A stretch of DNA of 64,000 nucleotides from Nostoc sp. UHCC 0926 (GTDB lineage: Bacteria; Cyanobacteriota; Cyanobacteriia; Cyanobacteriales; Nostocaceae), in the NCBI RefSeq assembly GCF_028623165.1, contig NZ_CP117768.1:6204001-6268000 (forward strand). The letters are read 5' to 3'. The translations under genes and the position numbers were made by a program. The notes beneath the pieces are model-generated. The model was not told where the DNA came from, searched no databases, and saw nothing but the letters and a program-made list of their open reading frames with translations. Position 1 is the first letter of the stretch. Each line of letters starts with the position of its first letter. Below are positions 17,816-27,127 of this stretch, piece by piece.

Positions 17816-19735
17816 TTAAAATGTGAAAGTAGTCCGAAGTACACCTACAGTCGTAGTGTCATTGTTGCTGTTACCTTCTGGGTTAAAGAGAACAAACGCA
17901 CCAGGGGTAATGCTGATATTATCGCTAACTTGAAGGCGGTAATAGGCTTCTAAATGGTAAGGAGTCGCCCGATTGTCGCCTGTGGGGGTAAGTTGAGCAG
18001 AACCACCAGTATCTGTACGGTAAAGCGGTTGACCAAAAAGAATCCCAGCAGTGTTTCCTGACTTGAATAAATCTCTGAAGTGAACTCCCGCCATCCAACT
18101 TGTAAAGGTAGTGGAAGCATTCACGCTATTGGAAGCAGCATCAACAAATATTGCTGCACCGTAGCCAGATAAGGCTATCTTGGGAGATAATCGCCATGTT
18201 ATCGTACCGCCAACAGAGTTGAGTGTGAGCGGTGTTCCAGTTGCAACCCCTGCTAAAGCACCGATATCACTACTAACTAATCCTGTAGCCAAAATATTGA
18301 TTTCGTGATAACTGTGGGCATAGTTTAAACCAATATCCAGAGCGGGACTTGGCTTGAAGGTTAACTGTGTGGCAATAATACTACTACCACTAAATAAACC
18401 TGCTCCCAAAGGTGTAGTAGAAACTCCTGGTACTGCCTCAGCCGCAGATTTTTCGGGTAAATTGGCATTTACACTGCCGTATAAAGCTCTTAAATCCAAA
18501 TTTGGCGAAATGTTAAAAATAAATCCCGCCGCCGATGCTAAACCAGTACCCGAAGTCCCACCAGAAACCCGTAGCACAGGATTCAAGTTGCCAAAACGAG
18601 AAATTGACTCTTGTCCTTCACCATAAAAAGGCGTAATTGCTGGGAAAGCATCTGATGTTTCCGCCGCAGTTCCCGCAAACAAGGTTAATTTATTAGCGAC
18701 GGGAAAGATATACAGCAATTTGTAAAGCTGAACACTGTTTGCGCCAACACTCGACAAAGTATTGACATTTAACCCCGGAAATTGCGGCTCAAAACTGGTA
18801 CGAGCGCTACTTGCACTTAAAAGTGGCGAAGCTAATCCTAAACTTTGTTGCAGGCTACCCTGTCCATCGGCTCCACCCAAAAAGTTATAAGCTTGCAATC
18901 CAGTAATTAATGAATCTTTACCAGTAAAGCTAGTGGTGAGATTTAACCGCACTCTATTGACTAGGATGATGTTCGAGTCGCTGTTATTAGGAGCGCCGCC
19001 GCTAGCACCAACACCAGCAATAATTGCCTCACCATTGAGTTTGGTCGTAGTAGAAAACCGATTTGCTTCTAGTTCTGCTGTGCGAGCTTCTACAGCATCT
19101 ACTCGACCCCGCAATGTTGCCAATTCCGCCGCAAATTGTTCTTGTAGCTTCTGCAACGTGGCTAAATCTTCTTTCTTGACCAAATCACCAGTTGCAGTCG
19201 CAATCAGTTCGTTGATGCGGTCTAAACAAGCATTTAAGCCAGCAGCAAATTCATAGCGAGTCATCGCCCGATTACCGCGATAGGTTTGATTGGGATAACC
19301 TGCGATACAACCATAGCGCTCGACTAAAGATTGGAGTGCCTGAAAAGCCCAATCAGTCGGCTGTACATCAGACAATTGCGATACAGATGTTACTTGTGCA
19401 AGTTTGTATGAGGTTGGAGATGAACTTGCAGGTTGTGGTGTGATTGGCTGCCACAAGTTAACAGCAGAATCTGCTTCTATATCTGGAATTTTTTGCTGTT
19501 GATTGACTGAGGGTAAATTTTTTTGAGTTTTATTAGCTATCAGCAATTTACTGGAGATATTATTTGTTAAATCGCTTTGATGAGAATAATTCTTTTCATA
19601 GCTGCCGTCATCTTGATTAACAGCTACGTTTTTTTCTCCAATTTCTAAACTAGGAAGGGCTTGCACAGGTGATAACCCGACAATTAAACATAAAAATCCC
19701 ATCCCACTAGCAGAAGCTAGTAGATATTTTGCCAT
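17816..19735 (-). CDS. SLH-domain outer-membrane porin (iron-uptake porin type)
   Basis: 639 residues from the ATG at 19735, chosen over the upstream GTG at 19750 because GGGAG lies five bases before it. The signal peptide spans about the first 26 residues, ending near 'VQALP'. A long polar linker leads to an S-layer-homology domain (about 115-170: 'VQPTDWAFQALQSLVERYGC', 'NRAMTRYEFA'), then a coiled coil ('LREQ...RVDAVEARTAELEA'-like, about 190-235) and an OprB-like beta barrel ending in '...VLRTTFTF', the usual aromatic C-terminus. Such cyanobacterial porins bind the wall through SLH and pass ions or small solutes; several are needed for iron uptake. Nearby Fur-box elements agree, but none is directly at this promoter. 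Confidence 0.9.
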   Translation of the reverse strand: MAKYLLASASGMGFLCLIVGLSPVQALPSLEIGEKNVAVNQDDGSYEKNYSHQSDLTNNISSKLLIANKTQKNLPSVNQQQKIPDIEADSAVNLWQPITPQPASSSPTSYKLAQVTSVSQLSDVQPTDWAFQALQSLVERYGCIAGYPNQTYRGNRAMTRYEFAAGLNACLDRINELIATATGDLVKKEDLATLQKLQEQFAAELATLRGRVDAVEARTAELEANRFSTTTKLNGEAIIAGVGASGGAPNNSDSNIILVNRVRLNLTTSFTGKDSLITGLQAYNFLGGADGQGSLQQSLGLASPLLSASSARTSFEPQFPGLNVNTLSSVGANSVQLYKLLYIFPVANKLTLFAGTAAETSDAFPAITPFYGEGQESISRFGNLNPVLRVSGGTSGTGLASAAGFIFNISPNLDLRALYGSVNANLPEKSAAEAVPGVSTTPLGAGLFSGSSIIATQLTFKPSPALDIGLNYAHSYHEINILATGLVSSDIGALAGVATGTPLTLNSVGGTITWRLSPKIALSGYGAAIFVDAASNSVNASTTFTSWMAGVHFRDLFKSGNTAGILFGQPLYRTDTGGSAQLTPTGDNRATPYHLEAYYRLQVSDNISITPGAFVLFNPEGNSNNDTTTVGVLRTTFTF

Positions 19736-19973
19736 GATCACTCCCAACACCTATAAAATAGTGAAAAAATTCATTGCGATTTTAAAATGAATTGATAAGT
19801 AAATTTAAAGTAGATTTAGCAAGAGAGTCTTGTTAACTTTAAATTTTGGATATCAGGATTTTTTCTGAATTAACTTACCAAAACATCAGCTTATATCGCA
19901 TGCATTAAATTATAGTAAATACTATTTTGGGAAAGAATTAACAATACATCATATTGATAGTTTCTATAATTAC

Positions 19974-20075
19974 GATAGCAATCCTCAATGGTTTTTGAAC
20001 AATGCATTACGTAAAATGCTTAATTCATAAGCCTTCCAAATTTTCTCTGTTCAAATATAAAATAGGATTGCTATA
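19974..20075. repeat. Family A MITE-like element
   Basis: Ends in ATAGCAATCCTCAATG and, inverted, ATAGGATTGCTAT; about 100 bp with no coding potential. It is one of at least five copies in the window (also 30188, 30307, 51832, 62847). Confidence 0.75.
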
Positions 20076-20122
20076 TTGACAAAAGAATAATTTACATAAG
20101 TCTGATTTTGTGATAAGGAATA

Positions 20123-20157
20123 TAGGTATTGAGCCGAAGATTTCGGCTCAATACCTA
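20123..20157. terminator. Perfect 16-bp hairpin, possible terminator
   Basis: TAGGTATTGAGCCGAA and its exact complement flank a three-base loop. It lies 104 bp downstream of the minus-strand hypothetical gene at 20261. There is no strong T-run on either side, so terminator function is uncertain. Confidence 0.5.
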
Positions 20158-20260
20158 ACAAAGAATAATTTACTCAAAAAAAATTAAGAGACTGCGATCG
20201 CTGATCGATTTGGGTGTAGGTAAGATCAGGAGGAAAACGGTGGAAATAACTTTCAAGAAT

Positions 20261-20773
20261 TTAATCCCACCAATAGGTAATAATAACCGCATCACAATCC
20301 TGGTGAACATCTTCACCCGATAGCCCCCCTTCCAATCTAGTTCTCAGTCGGCGCTTAAGCCGCAAACCATAATCTTCATTCGTGCCATCACTTACCTCTA
20401 CTGAGTCAGCTCGCCACTTCTTGCCCAAATCTAAAAGCTCTGACACTTTTGTGTCTTGGTTCTCTGTCAGGATGTATAGGGTATCGGCAGGATAAGCGAT
20501 GAAATGGATGATGCTGGTTTCAGGCATGGGACGATAGTTTGCCATTGCAAGGAGGGTATCGACCATACCACCAAAGCTTAAACCGTTTTCATCTGGTGCA
20601 AAGATTGGTTTTGTGAACAGGAAGCTTGCCCATAAATTCCTGTGGTTGGAAAGGTCAGTAATCACTTGTTCGCCATCAAACTCATTGAACCGACGCTGCC
20701 AAACCAAAGCAGCAAAGAGTTCTTGAGGAGAATAGGATTGAGCAATCGATTGGATTCTGGCTAAGTCAAGCAT
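20261..20773 (-). CDS. Hypothetical protein (170 residues)
   Basis: Start taken as the ATG at 20773; a TTG start 30 bases upstream would add ten hydrophobic residues. A soluble protein with 'SPQELFAALVWQRRFNEFDGE' near the N-terminus, 'GLSFGGMVDTLLAMANYRP' in the middle and 'YGLRLKRRLRTRLEGGLSGEDVHQ' near the end, closing with 'VIITYWWD'. It looks like a single alpha/beta domain, but I recognise no family. Monocistronic, with hairpins on both sides. Codon use resembles the host. Confidence 0.6.
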   Translation of the reverse strand: MLDLARIQSIAQSYSPQELFAALVWQRRFNEFDGEQVITDLSNHRNLWASFLFTKPIFAPDENGLSFGGMVDTLLAMANYRPMPETSIIHFIAYPADTLYILTENQDTKVSELLDLGKKWRADSVEVSDGTNEDYGLRLKRRLRTRLEGGLSGEDVHQDCDAVIITYWWD

Positions 20774-21112
20774 CGCATTTACAGTAAGTAGTATTTTTAA
20801 CAAAACATTTGTAACTACCCTTGCAGTTTATTTACCCACCGCCTGTTATTGTTATAGTTACTTCGGTCTGTCATAGCAGATAGATTATCCTCAATAATGT
20901 TTTCATTTATTAGCGCTCATATACCATCCTGGTAATGTGAGTGCTTTTACTTTATCCCTCATGGTAAAAATCCGGTTTAATTTTGAGGGGATGTCTGGTG
21001 TTTGGTACACTAAGCTGGTACTGAAGCTTTAACTTGACCAAAACGGCGATCGCGTCCTTGGTAGCTCAACAAAGCCTGATAAAATGCTTCTCTATGAAAA
21101 TCTAGTGCTGCA
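20774..21112. other. Intergenic region with a hairpin
   Basis: No gene. AGCGCTCA...TGAGTGCT with inner ATACCA/TGGTA pairing forms a hairpin at 20912-20945 followed by TTTT on the plus strand, although no plus-strand gene precedes it. This may be the end of an unrecognised transcript or simply a repeat. Confidence 0.4.
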
Positions 21113-22051
21113 CTAATGAGTAATTCCAAATAAATCTTGCAAATACTCTGATGTCAGGCTATTATTCCAACTCCACAGACGACGCATTGTATAGCTGAAG
21201 GTGAAGAGGAGAGTTGTTTTGTTGGTCAATGACCAAGCATTCCAGTTGAGGGTAGCCATCATCCGGCGTAGGGTACGCATCAGGTTGTTGCGCTGATAGT
21301 TTTGCGATCGCGTTTTGATCAGCGTGCGTCCAATTCGCATCAACCCAGTATCAGGGAAAGTCCAGACTCCAAACCCCCAGAATTTCGTCATATGGTTGAT
21401 TTCATCTTGTGCTAGTTCCTCTAGAACATCCTGGAGTGCGCCAGTGGTGTGAGCCATCAACCAAATATAAAGACAGGTAGCACCGTATTCTGTGGCAATG
21501 CGGTGTAAGCCGTGGCGATATAGGTCTTCGTAGGCGTCATCTGTGGGGAGATAGCTTCTAACATTACGAAGTTTTGGGGTAATTTTCTCGCCTGTTAATT
21601 GGGTGTAGACTTTGATTAATGCTGGTGTGTGCTGACGTTCTTCCTTTTCCCACAAACCAAGTTCCAGCAGTTCGCCATCTTCACGGACAGTTCCACCAAC
21701 AAACCGAGCCATCTGAGAATGCAATTTTTCCAAATACTGCCGACTGGTTTGGGTATAGCCGCGAATTGGGGCTTCTGTATCCATCGCACCTATCAATATA
21801 GATAAAAATACCTCTGCGTCTAAGCCGATAATTTGATTGCGGTTAATTGTTTGCCAGTCGATGGGTTTCCAGGGACGCGGTTGGGGATTGGTAAACTGTA
21901 TCGGTAAATCTTGCAGACGAGCATGTAGTTTTTCAACTACAAGATATTTGTCTATGAGCGAACGAATGCGATGTTGTGTTTGCAGGTAGTTAGGAATGGC
22001 ATAGCTTTTACCTGCTAAGTCTTCTGTAACTAGGCTGATAGTATTAAGCAT
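21113..22051 (-). CDS. Ferritin-like di-iron protein, acyl-ACP desaturase-like
   Basis: 312 residues from the ATG at 22051; the GTG at 22102 would add 17 residues of no family character. Two ExxH-type iron motifs are visible: 'EKEERQH' (near 137) and 'AQDEINH' (near 220), with further Glu residues in 'MDTEAPIRG' and 'ATEYG' placed as in the four-helix bundle of soluble acyl-ACP desaturases and related ferritin-like oxygenases (plant enzymes: EENRH and DEKRH). It would use O2 and a ferredoxin-type donor. Cyanobacteria make most unsaturated lipids with membrane desaturases, so a soluble homologue may act on another substrate. No redox partner gene is adjacent. Confidence 0.65.
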   Translation of the reverse strand: MLNTISLVTEDLAGKSYAIPNYLQTQHRIRSLIDKYLVVEKLHARLQDLPIQFTNPQPRPWKPIDWQTINRNQIIGLDAEVFLSILIGAMDTEAPIRGYTQTSRQYLEKLHSQMARFVGGTVREDGELLELGLWEKEERQHTPALIKVYTQLTGEKITPKLRNVRSYLPTDDAYEDLYRHGLHRIATEYGATCLYIWLMAHTTGALQDVLEELAQDEINHMTKFWGFGVWTFPDTGLMRIGRTLIKTRSQNYQRNNLMRTLRRMMATLNWNAWSLTNKTTLLFTFSYTMRRLWSWNNSLTSEYLQDLFGITH

Positions 22052-22309
22052 GTTTTTATACTTTAATTTTATCTCTATGCCCAATAGCCTAAGCGATCGC
22101 ACTTTGTTTTGTCAGTCGGCTAAAGTCAGCAGTTTTGGATGATGGAGTTGCAAGAGTCTGAGAAAATGTTTGAAAACTAGTAGGTTGGGTTAAGCATAAG
22201 CGTTACCCAACAAAACCTTGATAATGTTGGGTTTCGTTCCTCAACCTAACCTACGCCTACTGGCTTCTCTGCGTCCTCTGTGGTTCAGTTTTCCCTTACC
22301 TGTATGTAA

Positions 22310-22477
22310 TACCAATTCTCCCTAAACTTGCACTTAATGATTATTCCTTCTTTCTTGGCGTATTTGGCGTACTTGGTGAACCAGCGCTGTAGGCGGGTTT
22401 CCCGCCGTAGGCGACTGGTGAACCCGAAGGGCGGTTCGTTTAATAAAAATTAAGTGCATCTTCATAGCGAATTGGTA
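22310..22477. repeat. Family B MITE-like element with internal insertion
   Basis: Begins TACCAATTCTCCCTAAAC and ends GCGAATTGGTA; the inner arms share TGCACTTAAT in inverse orientation. It is nearly identical to the copy at 48223-48335 except for about 55 extra bases in the middle (GGCGGGTTTCCCGCC hairpin). Confidence 0.85.
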
Positions 22478-22586
22478 TAAGTCCTAAAAATGTTTGAAAA
22501 GTATGCTCTTAGGGCAAAGCATAGCTTTAGCGGGGTGGGGTTCTTGGCTGTGGTTAGCATAACTAATTATGCTAATCTGACACTAT

Positions 22587-22784
22587 TTAGGGATTTCCAA
22601 GAAATAAATTATCTAAATAAACGAACCACAGAGAAGCAGAGAAGCCAGTGCGCCCTTGCGGTTAAGAGACTTGTTCGCGCAGCGTCTCCCTTAGGAGAAG
22701 CAACTGGCGCGACACAGAGAGAGGAGAAATCAAGAGGATTTTTGCGTCAGTTTTAGGATATTTTTTTATTTGGAAGTGCCTTAA
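22587..22784. repeat. Family C MITE-like element overlapping a gene end
   Basis: Left end TTAGGGATTTCCAAGAAATA, right end inverse TTAAGGCACTTCCAAATAAA. The interior holds GGTTAAGAG- and GCGCAGCGTCTCCC-type repeats. Its right end contains the last ten codons and the stop of the DUF1350 gene. Confidence 0.75.
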
Positions 22785-23811
22785 TAAATGATTCTGAGAC
22801 TTGCAGTACTTTTTTTGGTGATTCTTGTTTCAGTTCCTTAAGTAATTGAATTACCTGATGCTCAAATCTTCTATTTCGCTCCTGCACTGATTCAATCAAA
22901 GGTTTATCAAATAAATTAATAACATACTTACCTAGTTGAATACCTAAAGGCTTTAAATGTCCGCCCTCTAAAGTTTTCAAGAATTTTTTTGGTGGTTTAC
23001 CAAGAGTATTAGTAAACCATTGACAGGTTGATTTAGCAATATCATCAGACTGAAAACAGACTAAACCCATAATATTAAATAGCTTACTATCCTTGATTAA
23101 CTTCTTGGTTTGTTCAGGGGTTGGTTTCACACCCCAACCAAGTTTGTCGATGATATTCGCTAAAAATTGAGGACGAATTGCGCTGGCTGTATCGCTAATA
23201 TCAGGTGCTAAGAGGATAGAAACTTGCCCTTTAATAAAGACACTGTTAATTGTAATTTTTCGACATACATAAGTGCAAATTAGGTTCTGAACTTCTACAA
23301 TTTTTTGTTTCAACTCTTCAACGAGAATGTCAATGTCTGCAATGACACTTTCTATCTGTGACTTATCCGAAGGATGAGATAGCAGATTGCGAATAAAGTT
23401 TTCTCTATCTTGAGGCTCTACAGGTAAAGCAGTAAATCCTTCTAACAGTGAGATATATTTACAGCCAAGGCTATGTCCAATCCAAGAAAAGTTTTTATCA
23501 TTTAGATAAGCTTCATAATCATATCCTGCAACACTTGCCATCCTTACAAGCTCTGGTAAAACTTCATACTGCTCTCTCATCAGAAAACCAGCTTCTACAT
23601 AATGGTTAAAACTAAAATTAAACGGCAGAAGAATAATCGTATATCCCTGCTCAAATAGAGATTGAAGCAGATAGCGATAAAAAAGCATGGGACCAAATGT
23701 ACCAAAAAAAGCCCCTGCAATAAATTGAATTACCCCTTTAGGCTGTGGATGAAGAGCAACCCAACTGTGAGAAACGGGTTTAAATCTCAGTTTTAAATTC
23801 GTATTTACCAT
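22753..23811 (-). CDS. DUF1350 family alpha/beta hydrolase-like protein
   Basis: 352 residues from the ATG at 23811. N-terminal 'PKGVIQFIAGAFFGTFGPMLFYRYLL' and the nucleophile-elbow motif 'WIGHSLGCK' (Ser near 113) match the DUF1350 family of cyanobacteria and plastids, which has an alpha/beta-hydrolase fold and no settled substrate. The middle carries a predicted coiled helix (about 150-175) absent from short members. The last ten residues ('IKALPNKKIS') are encoded by the terminal repeat of a MITE, so the native C-terminus has probably been replaced. No signal peptide; cytoplasmic or membrane-associated. Confidence 0.8.
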   Translation of the reverse strand: MVNTNLKLRFKPVSHSWVALHPQPKGVIQFIAGAFFGTFGPMLFYRYLLQSLFEQGYTIILLPFNFSFNHYVEAGFLMREQYEVLPELVRMASVAGYDYEAYLNDKNFSWIGHSLGCKYISLLEGFTALPVEPQDRENFIRNLLSHPSDKSQIESVIADIDILVEELKQKIVEVQNLICTYVCRKITINSVFIKGQVSILLAPDISDTASAIRPQFLANIIDKLGWGVKPTPEQTKKLIKDSKLFNIMGLVCFQSDDIAKSTCQWFTNTLGKPPKKFLKTLEGGHLKPLGIQLGKYVINLFDKPLIESVQERNRRFEHQVIQLLKELKQESPKKVLQVSESFIKALPNKKIS

Positions 23812-24220
23812 GACTTAGCAATGAGTGCATCTCATTTTGGTAGGTGTATACTTAATCTCCAAACTCAAGTTGCTGCTTTTCGGATTCTTTAAAAGAGATT
23901 TTTGCAAAACTGAGATGCTTGCCTTAGTAACATAATAAACACAGGTGGTTCTCAAAGTATTTATGAAAGGGGTTGGGGATTGGGTAGTAGGGAATAGTGT
24001 AGTTCGATAGTGAGATTGAATTGGCACTAAACTTCTAATAGACTCTTTAGCAAGCTGCGATGTCTACGACGGGCTACGCCTACGCTCAACATAGCTGCGA
24101 ATATTTACAGAGACATGCCAAAATTTTTTGTGATGGAGAAGTTTAGATAGGTTTAATCAAGTTTTTGGCTATTTTATTATCCTCCCTTCCCCTGGAGCGA
24201 TGCCTACGGCGGCAAGCTAC

Positions 24221-24289
24221 GCAGTTAACTCAACCTTGGGCGAGGGGACTGAGTTTGTGATTACCCTCCCTGTGAAAGCCAACCATTGA
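24221..24289 (+). pseudogene. Histidine-kinase ATPase-domain remnant, copy 1
   Basis: 23 codons reading 'AVNSTLGEGTEFVITLPV...NH' then TGA: the G2 box and last strand of a HATPase_c domain. No start and no upstream kinase body. A second, diverged copy follows at once. Confidence 0.7.
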
Positions 24290-24293
24290 ATCT

Positions 24294-24398
24294 GCGATCG
24301 CTCGTCAAATTGTGGTAGAAAAATATGGTGAAGCCGCAGTTAACTCAACCTCATCTGAAGAGACTGAGTTTGTGATTACCCTGCCAGTCAATGAATAG
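24294..24398 (+). pseudogene. Histidine-kinase ATPase-domain remnant, copy 2
   Basis: 35 codons reading 'AIARQIVVEKYGEAAVNS...TEFVITLPVNE' then TAG, the end of a HATPase_c domain. The G2 box is damaged (SSEET in place of GEGT). With the copy just upstream it looks like a duplicated 3' end of one deleted sensor-kinase gene. Confidence 0.7.
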
Positions 24399-24421
24399 CC
24401 TGTTATTTCCTTGTTTCCAGC

Positions 24422-24527
24422 TAAGGGACTGACAAAAAATAAATTATCCAAAATTATTTGTACATTTGTAGGGGATCTTGGCCAAGATCCCCTACAAATG
24501 GATGTTTTTTTAACTGGAAGTTCCTAA
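24422..24527. repeat. Family C MITE-like element, short copy
   Basis: Left end TAAGGGACTGACAAAAAATA, right end inverse TTAGGAACTTCCAGTTAAAA. The centre is a near-perfect palindrome, TTTGTAGGGGATCTTGG / CCAAGATCCCCTACAAA (24466-24499). Confidence 0.7.
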
Positions 24528-24877
24528 ATCACTTCTTGCCTACCTTGTCAATGTGTAAATCTTAATGCTGTCACTTTAATTAGCTGCGGTTTTGGCAGCA
24601 TTTTGAAGATGCTGGCACAAATCCAGTGAACTTTTCCCGCTTCAGTTTAGCTAAAGACTTTTTTTGTCACATCAACTTTATCAGTAAATCAAGACCAGTA
24701 TTGCTCGATTTGTGCGTAATAAAGCTTGTACAATTGTCAAGGCGGTTTTACTGCCAGAATACTTCTCAGGTGTAAAATTTATCGACAGCAAAATTTTTCT
24801 ACTTTGTATTTTTCTATGCTTCACTTGTGGCTAAAATGACCCAAGTTAGGCGTTTCTATCTTGCAATAGATAACTTT

Positions 24878-27100
24878 GTGCGATTCGTTGATTAGTGAAT
24901 CATGGTAATCAGTCCGTAAATAACTAATCCAGCCCGACAGCAGATTACTGTCATTAAAGGCTGAACTCTCGGTCAGATGCAGGTGCAAGTCCTGCCATTC
25001 AGACTCAGAATTGACTCCTTATCTGCCCACACCGAACAAGCTCGGTTCTTGTAGAGTGAAGCTGGGAACAGGGCGCAATCAGACGACCGTTGCGGGTTGA
25101 CACTGGTGCTAACGGGGAGTTCCTACGATGAAACAAAGCCTAAAAAAGCGACTTATCTATGGGAAAGGGCGCAAATAAAAACTCTCCTTATTCCGACTGG
25201 AGTTTATTCCCGCCGGGACGTGAAGTTATCACCGGTAAGAGTCAAGGGAATCCAGTAGTCGAAATGGCTGCATCTAACGGGACAATCAATCTCTCCGAGG
25301 GAACGAATAAAAACGATTTGTGAGTCCTGGGGCTTTCGTTCCCCAAGTAGGCTAGACGAGAAGCGGAACTCTCACAAGTCGGGTAGGACAGACCGTAATT
25401 GGTCTGAGGTGTTCAGAATACACAAACTCTAGAAGAGAAAATGATTAGGCACAGTTACAAAACTAGTGAATCTTGGAGAGCTTTACCGTGGAAGAAATTC
25501 CGCCGTAACCTTTTCCGCCTTCAAAAGCGCGTGTACAAAGCTGTTCAAGTTGGAGACAAGCGGAAGGCTAGGTCACTCCAAAAGCTTATTCTAAAATCAA
25601 CCTCGGCTCGATTTCTTGCAATTAGACTTGTATCTCAGCTAAATGCTGGAAAAAAGACGGGTGGTATTGATGGTAAGAAATCACTCTCATTTGAAGAACG
25701 CTTCAACCTTGAAGAACTACTGAAAATGAATAGCGGAAATTGGAAGCATCAAGGACTACGGGAAATCCCTATCCCCAAGAAGGACGGGAGTACCAGAATG
25801 CTAAAGATACCAACCATCGCGGATAGAGCCTGGCAATGCCTAGCAAAATATGCACTTGAACCAGCACACGAAGCCACTTTCCACGCTAGAAGTTATGGGT
25901 TCAGAACTGGGCGCTCTGCCCACGATGCACAGAAGTACATCTTTAGCAACCTAAACTCCGAGGCTAACGGAATAAATAAGCGAGTAATTGAACTCGATAT
26001 TGAAAAGTGCTTCGATAGGATTAATCACTCATCAATAATGGACGAACTCATCGCCCCTTTTGGCTTAAAACTCGGTATTTTCCGATGCCTTAAGGCAGGA
26101 GTCAACCCAGAATTCCCTGAACAAGGAACACCCCAAGGGGGAGTAGTTAGCCCACTATTAGCCAACATTGCACTTAACGGGATTGAAAGTATCCACAGAT
26201 ACAATAAACAAGGAAATAGAAGAATCACTGATAAAACCTCAAAAGGGGATATCAGAGAACCATCAATCCGTTACGCGGATGACATGGTTATTATACTCCG
26301 ACCCGAAGATGATGCAACAGAGATACTTGAAAGAATCAGCGAGTTCCTCCGTATACGCGGAATGAATGTAAGCCAAAAGAAAACCAAAGTGACCGCAGCG
26401 ACAGATGGATTTGATTTCCTCGGCTGGCACTTCAAAGTACAGAAAAACGGAAAGTTTAACAGCACTCCCTCAGTGGACAACTTCAAAGCATTCCGTAAGA
26501 AAGTAAAACACATCGTCAACAACTCGAATTATGGTTCTATCGTGAAGGCTGAGAAATTAGCCCCGGTAGTTAGAGGGTGGAGAAATTACCATAAGTTCTG
26601 CAAGATGGGTGGGTCAAAGTTTTCCTTATGGCACATCAATCATAGAGCTTTTAAGGTATTCAATAAGGAAACCAAGCAAAATCGTCATACATGCAGGAAG
26701 CTAATAAAAAAAGCATTCCCAGCTGTTCCTTACTCCGAAAGTAAACACGTCATGGTTAAGGGAACGAAATCCCCCTATGACGGAGATACAGCCTACTGGA
26801 GCGAGCGTAACAGTAAACTCTACAACGGCGAAACTTCTATTGCTCTTAAGAAGCAAAACCATAGATGTGCATCCTGCGGCTTAAAGTTCATCGATGAGGA
26901 ACGGGTTCACCTGCATCACATCGACGGAAATCACGTCAACTGGAAGAAAAATAATCTTGAAGCAATTCATGAGAGTTGCCACGATTACAAACACATAAGC
27001 AAACGCGCAAGCGGAGAACATCGGAAGCTGGGTGCGATGAAAGTCGCACGCCCAGATTTAACTGAGAGATGCGCGGGATAATACCCGCCATCGACTCAAC
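24878..27100 (+). mobile_element. Group II intron with its own maturase gene
   Basis: Self-splicing retroelement. The 5' end GTGCGA at 24878 matches the group II consensus GUGYG. IBS1 candidate ATAACTTT (24870-24877) pairs with GAAGTTAT in domain I (25222-25229), fixing the 5' junction. Domain V begins near 27023 (AGCTGGGTGCG, GAAA-type loop, CGCACGCCCAG) and domain VI follows (GCGGGATAATACCCGC). The 3' end is near 27100 (CGACTCAAC), accurate to a few bases. The reading frame occupies domain IV. The intron lies 27 bp before the ccmP start, in its leader. All parts look intact, so it may still be mobile. Confidence 0.92.
25441..27081 (+). CDS. Group II intron reverse transcriptase/maturase with HNH domain
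   Basis: 546 residues from the ATG at 25441, with AGAAGAG upstream. An N-terminal RT0-like region is followed by reverse-transcriptase blocks: 'SYGFRTGRSAHDA' near 155, 'ELDIEKCFDRINH' near 185, 'GTPQGGVVSPLLANI' near 230 and the catalytic 'RYADDMVI' near 277. The maturase X domain is about 345-420 ('VVRGWRNYHKFC'). The C-terminus has an HNH endonuclease with two CxxC-like pairs: 'CASCGLKF', 'HLHHIDGNHVNW' and 'ESCHDYKH'. It helps the intron RNA fold and splice and makes cDNA at a cleaved DNA target. No frameshift or missing catalytic residue seen. The N-terminal shape and HNH suggest a cyanobacterial bacterial-class lineage. Confidence 0.96.
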   Translation: MIRHSYKTSESWRALPWKKFRRNLFRLQKRVYKAVQVGDKRKARSLQKLILKSTSARFLAIRLVSQLNAGKKTGGIDGKKSLSFEERFNLEELLKMNSGNWKHQGLREIPIPKKDGSTRMLKIPTIADRAWQCLAKYALEPAHEATFHARSYGFRTGRSAHDAQKYIFSNLNSEANGINKRVIELDIEKCFDRINHSSIMDELIAPFGLKLGIFRCLKAGVNPEFPEQGTPQGGVVSPLLANIALNGIESIHRYNKQGNRRITDKTSKGDIREPSIRYADDMVIILRPEDDATEILERISEFLRIRGMNVSQKKTKVTAATDGFDFLGWHFKVQKNGKFNSTPSVDNFKAFRKKVKHIVNNSNYGSIVKAEKLAPVVRGWRNYHKFCKMGGSKFSLWHINHRAFKVFNKETKQNRHTCRKLIKKAFPAVPYSESKHVMVKGTKSPYDGDTAYWSERNSKLYNGETSIALKKQNHRCASCGLKFIDEERVHLHHIDGNHVNWKKNNLEAIHESCHDYKHISKRASGEHRKLGAMKVARPDLTERCAG

Positions 27101-27127
27101 CTACCCTTATGACTGGAGAGCAAAATC

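Noticed and set aside
22490..22756. Plus-strand 88-codon frame
   Set aside because: Runs through a family B/C repeat region; no coding composition or ribosome site.
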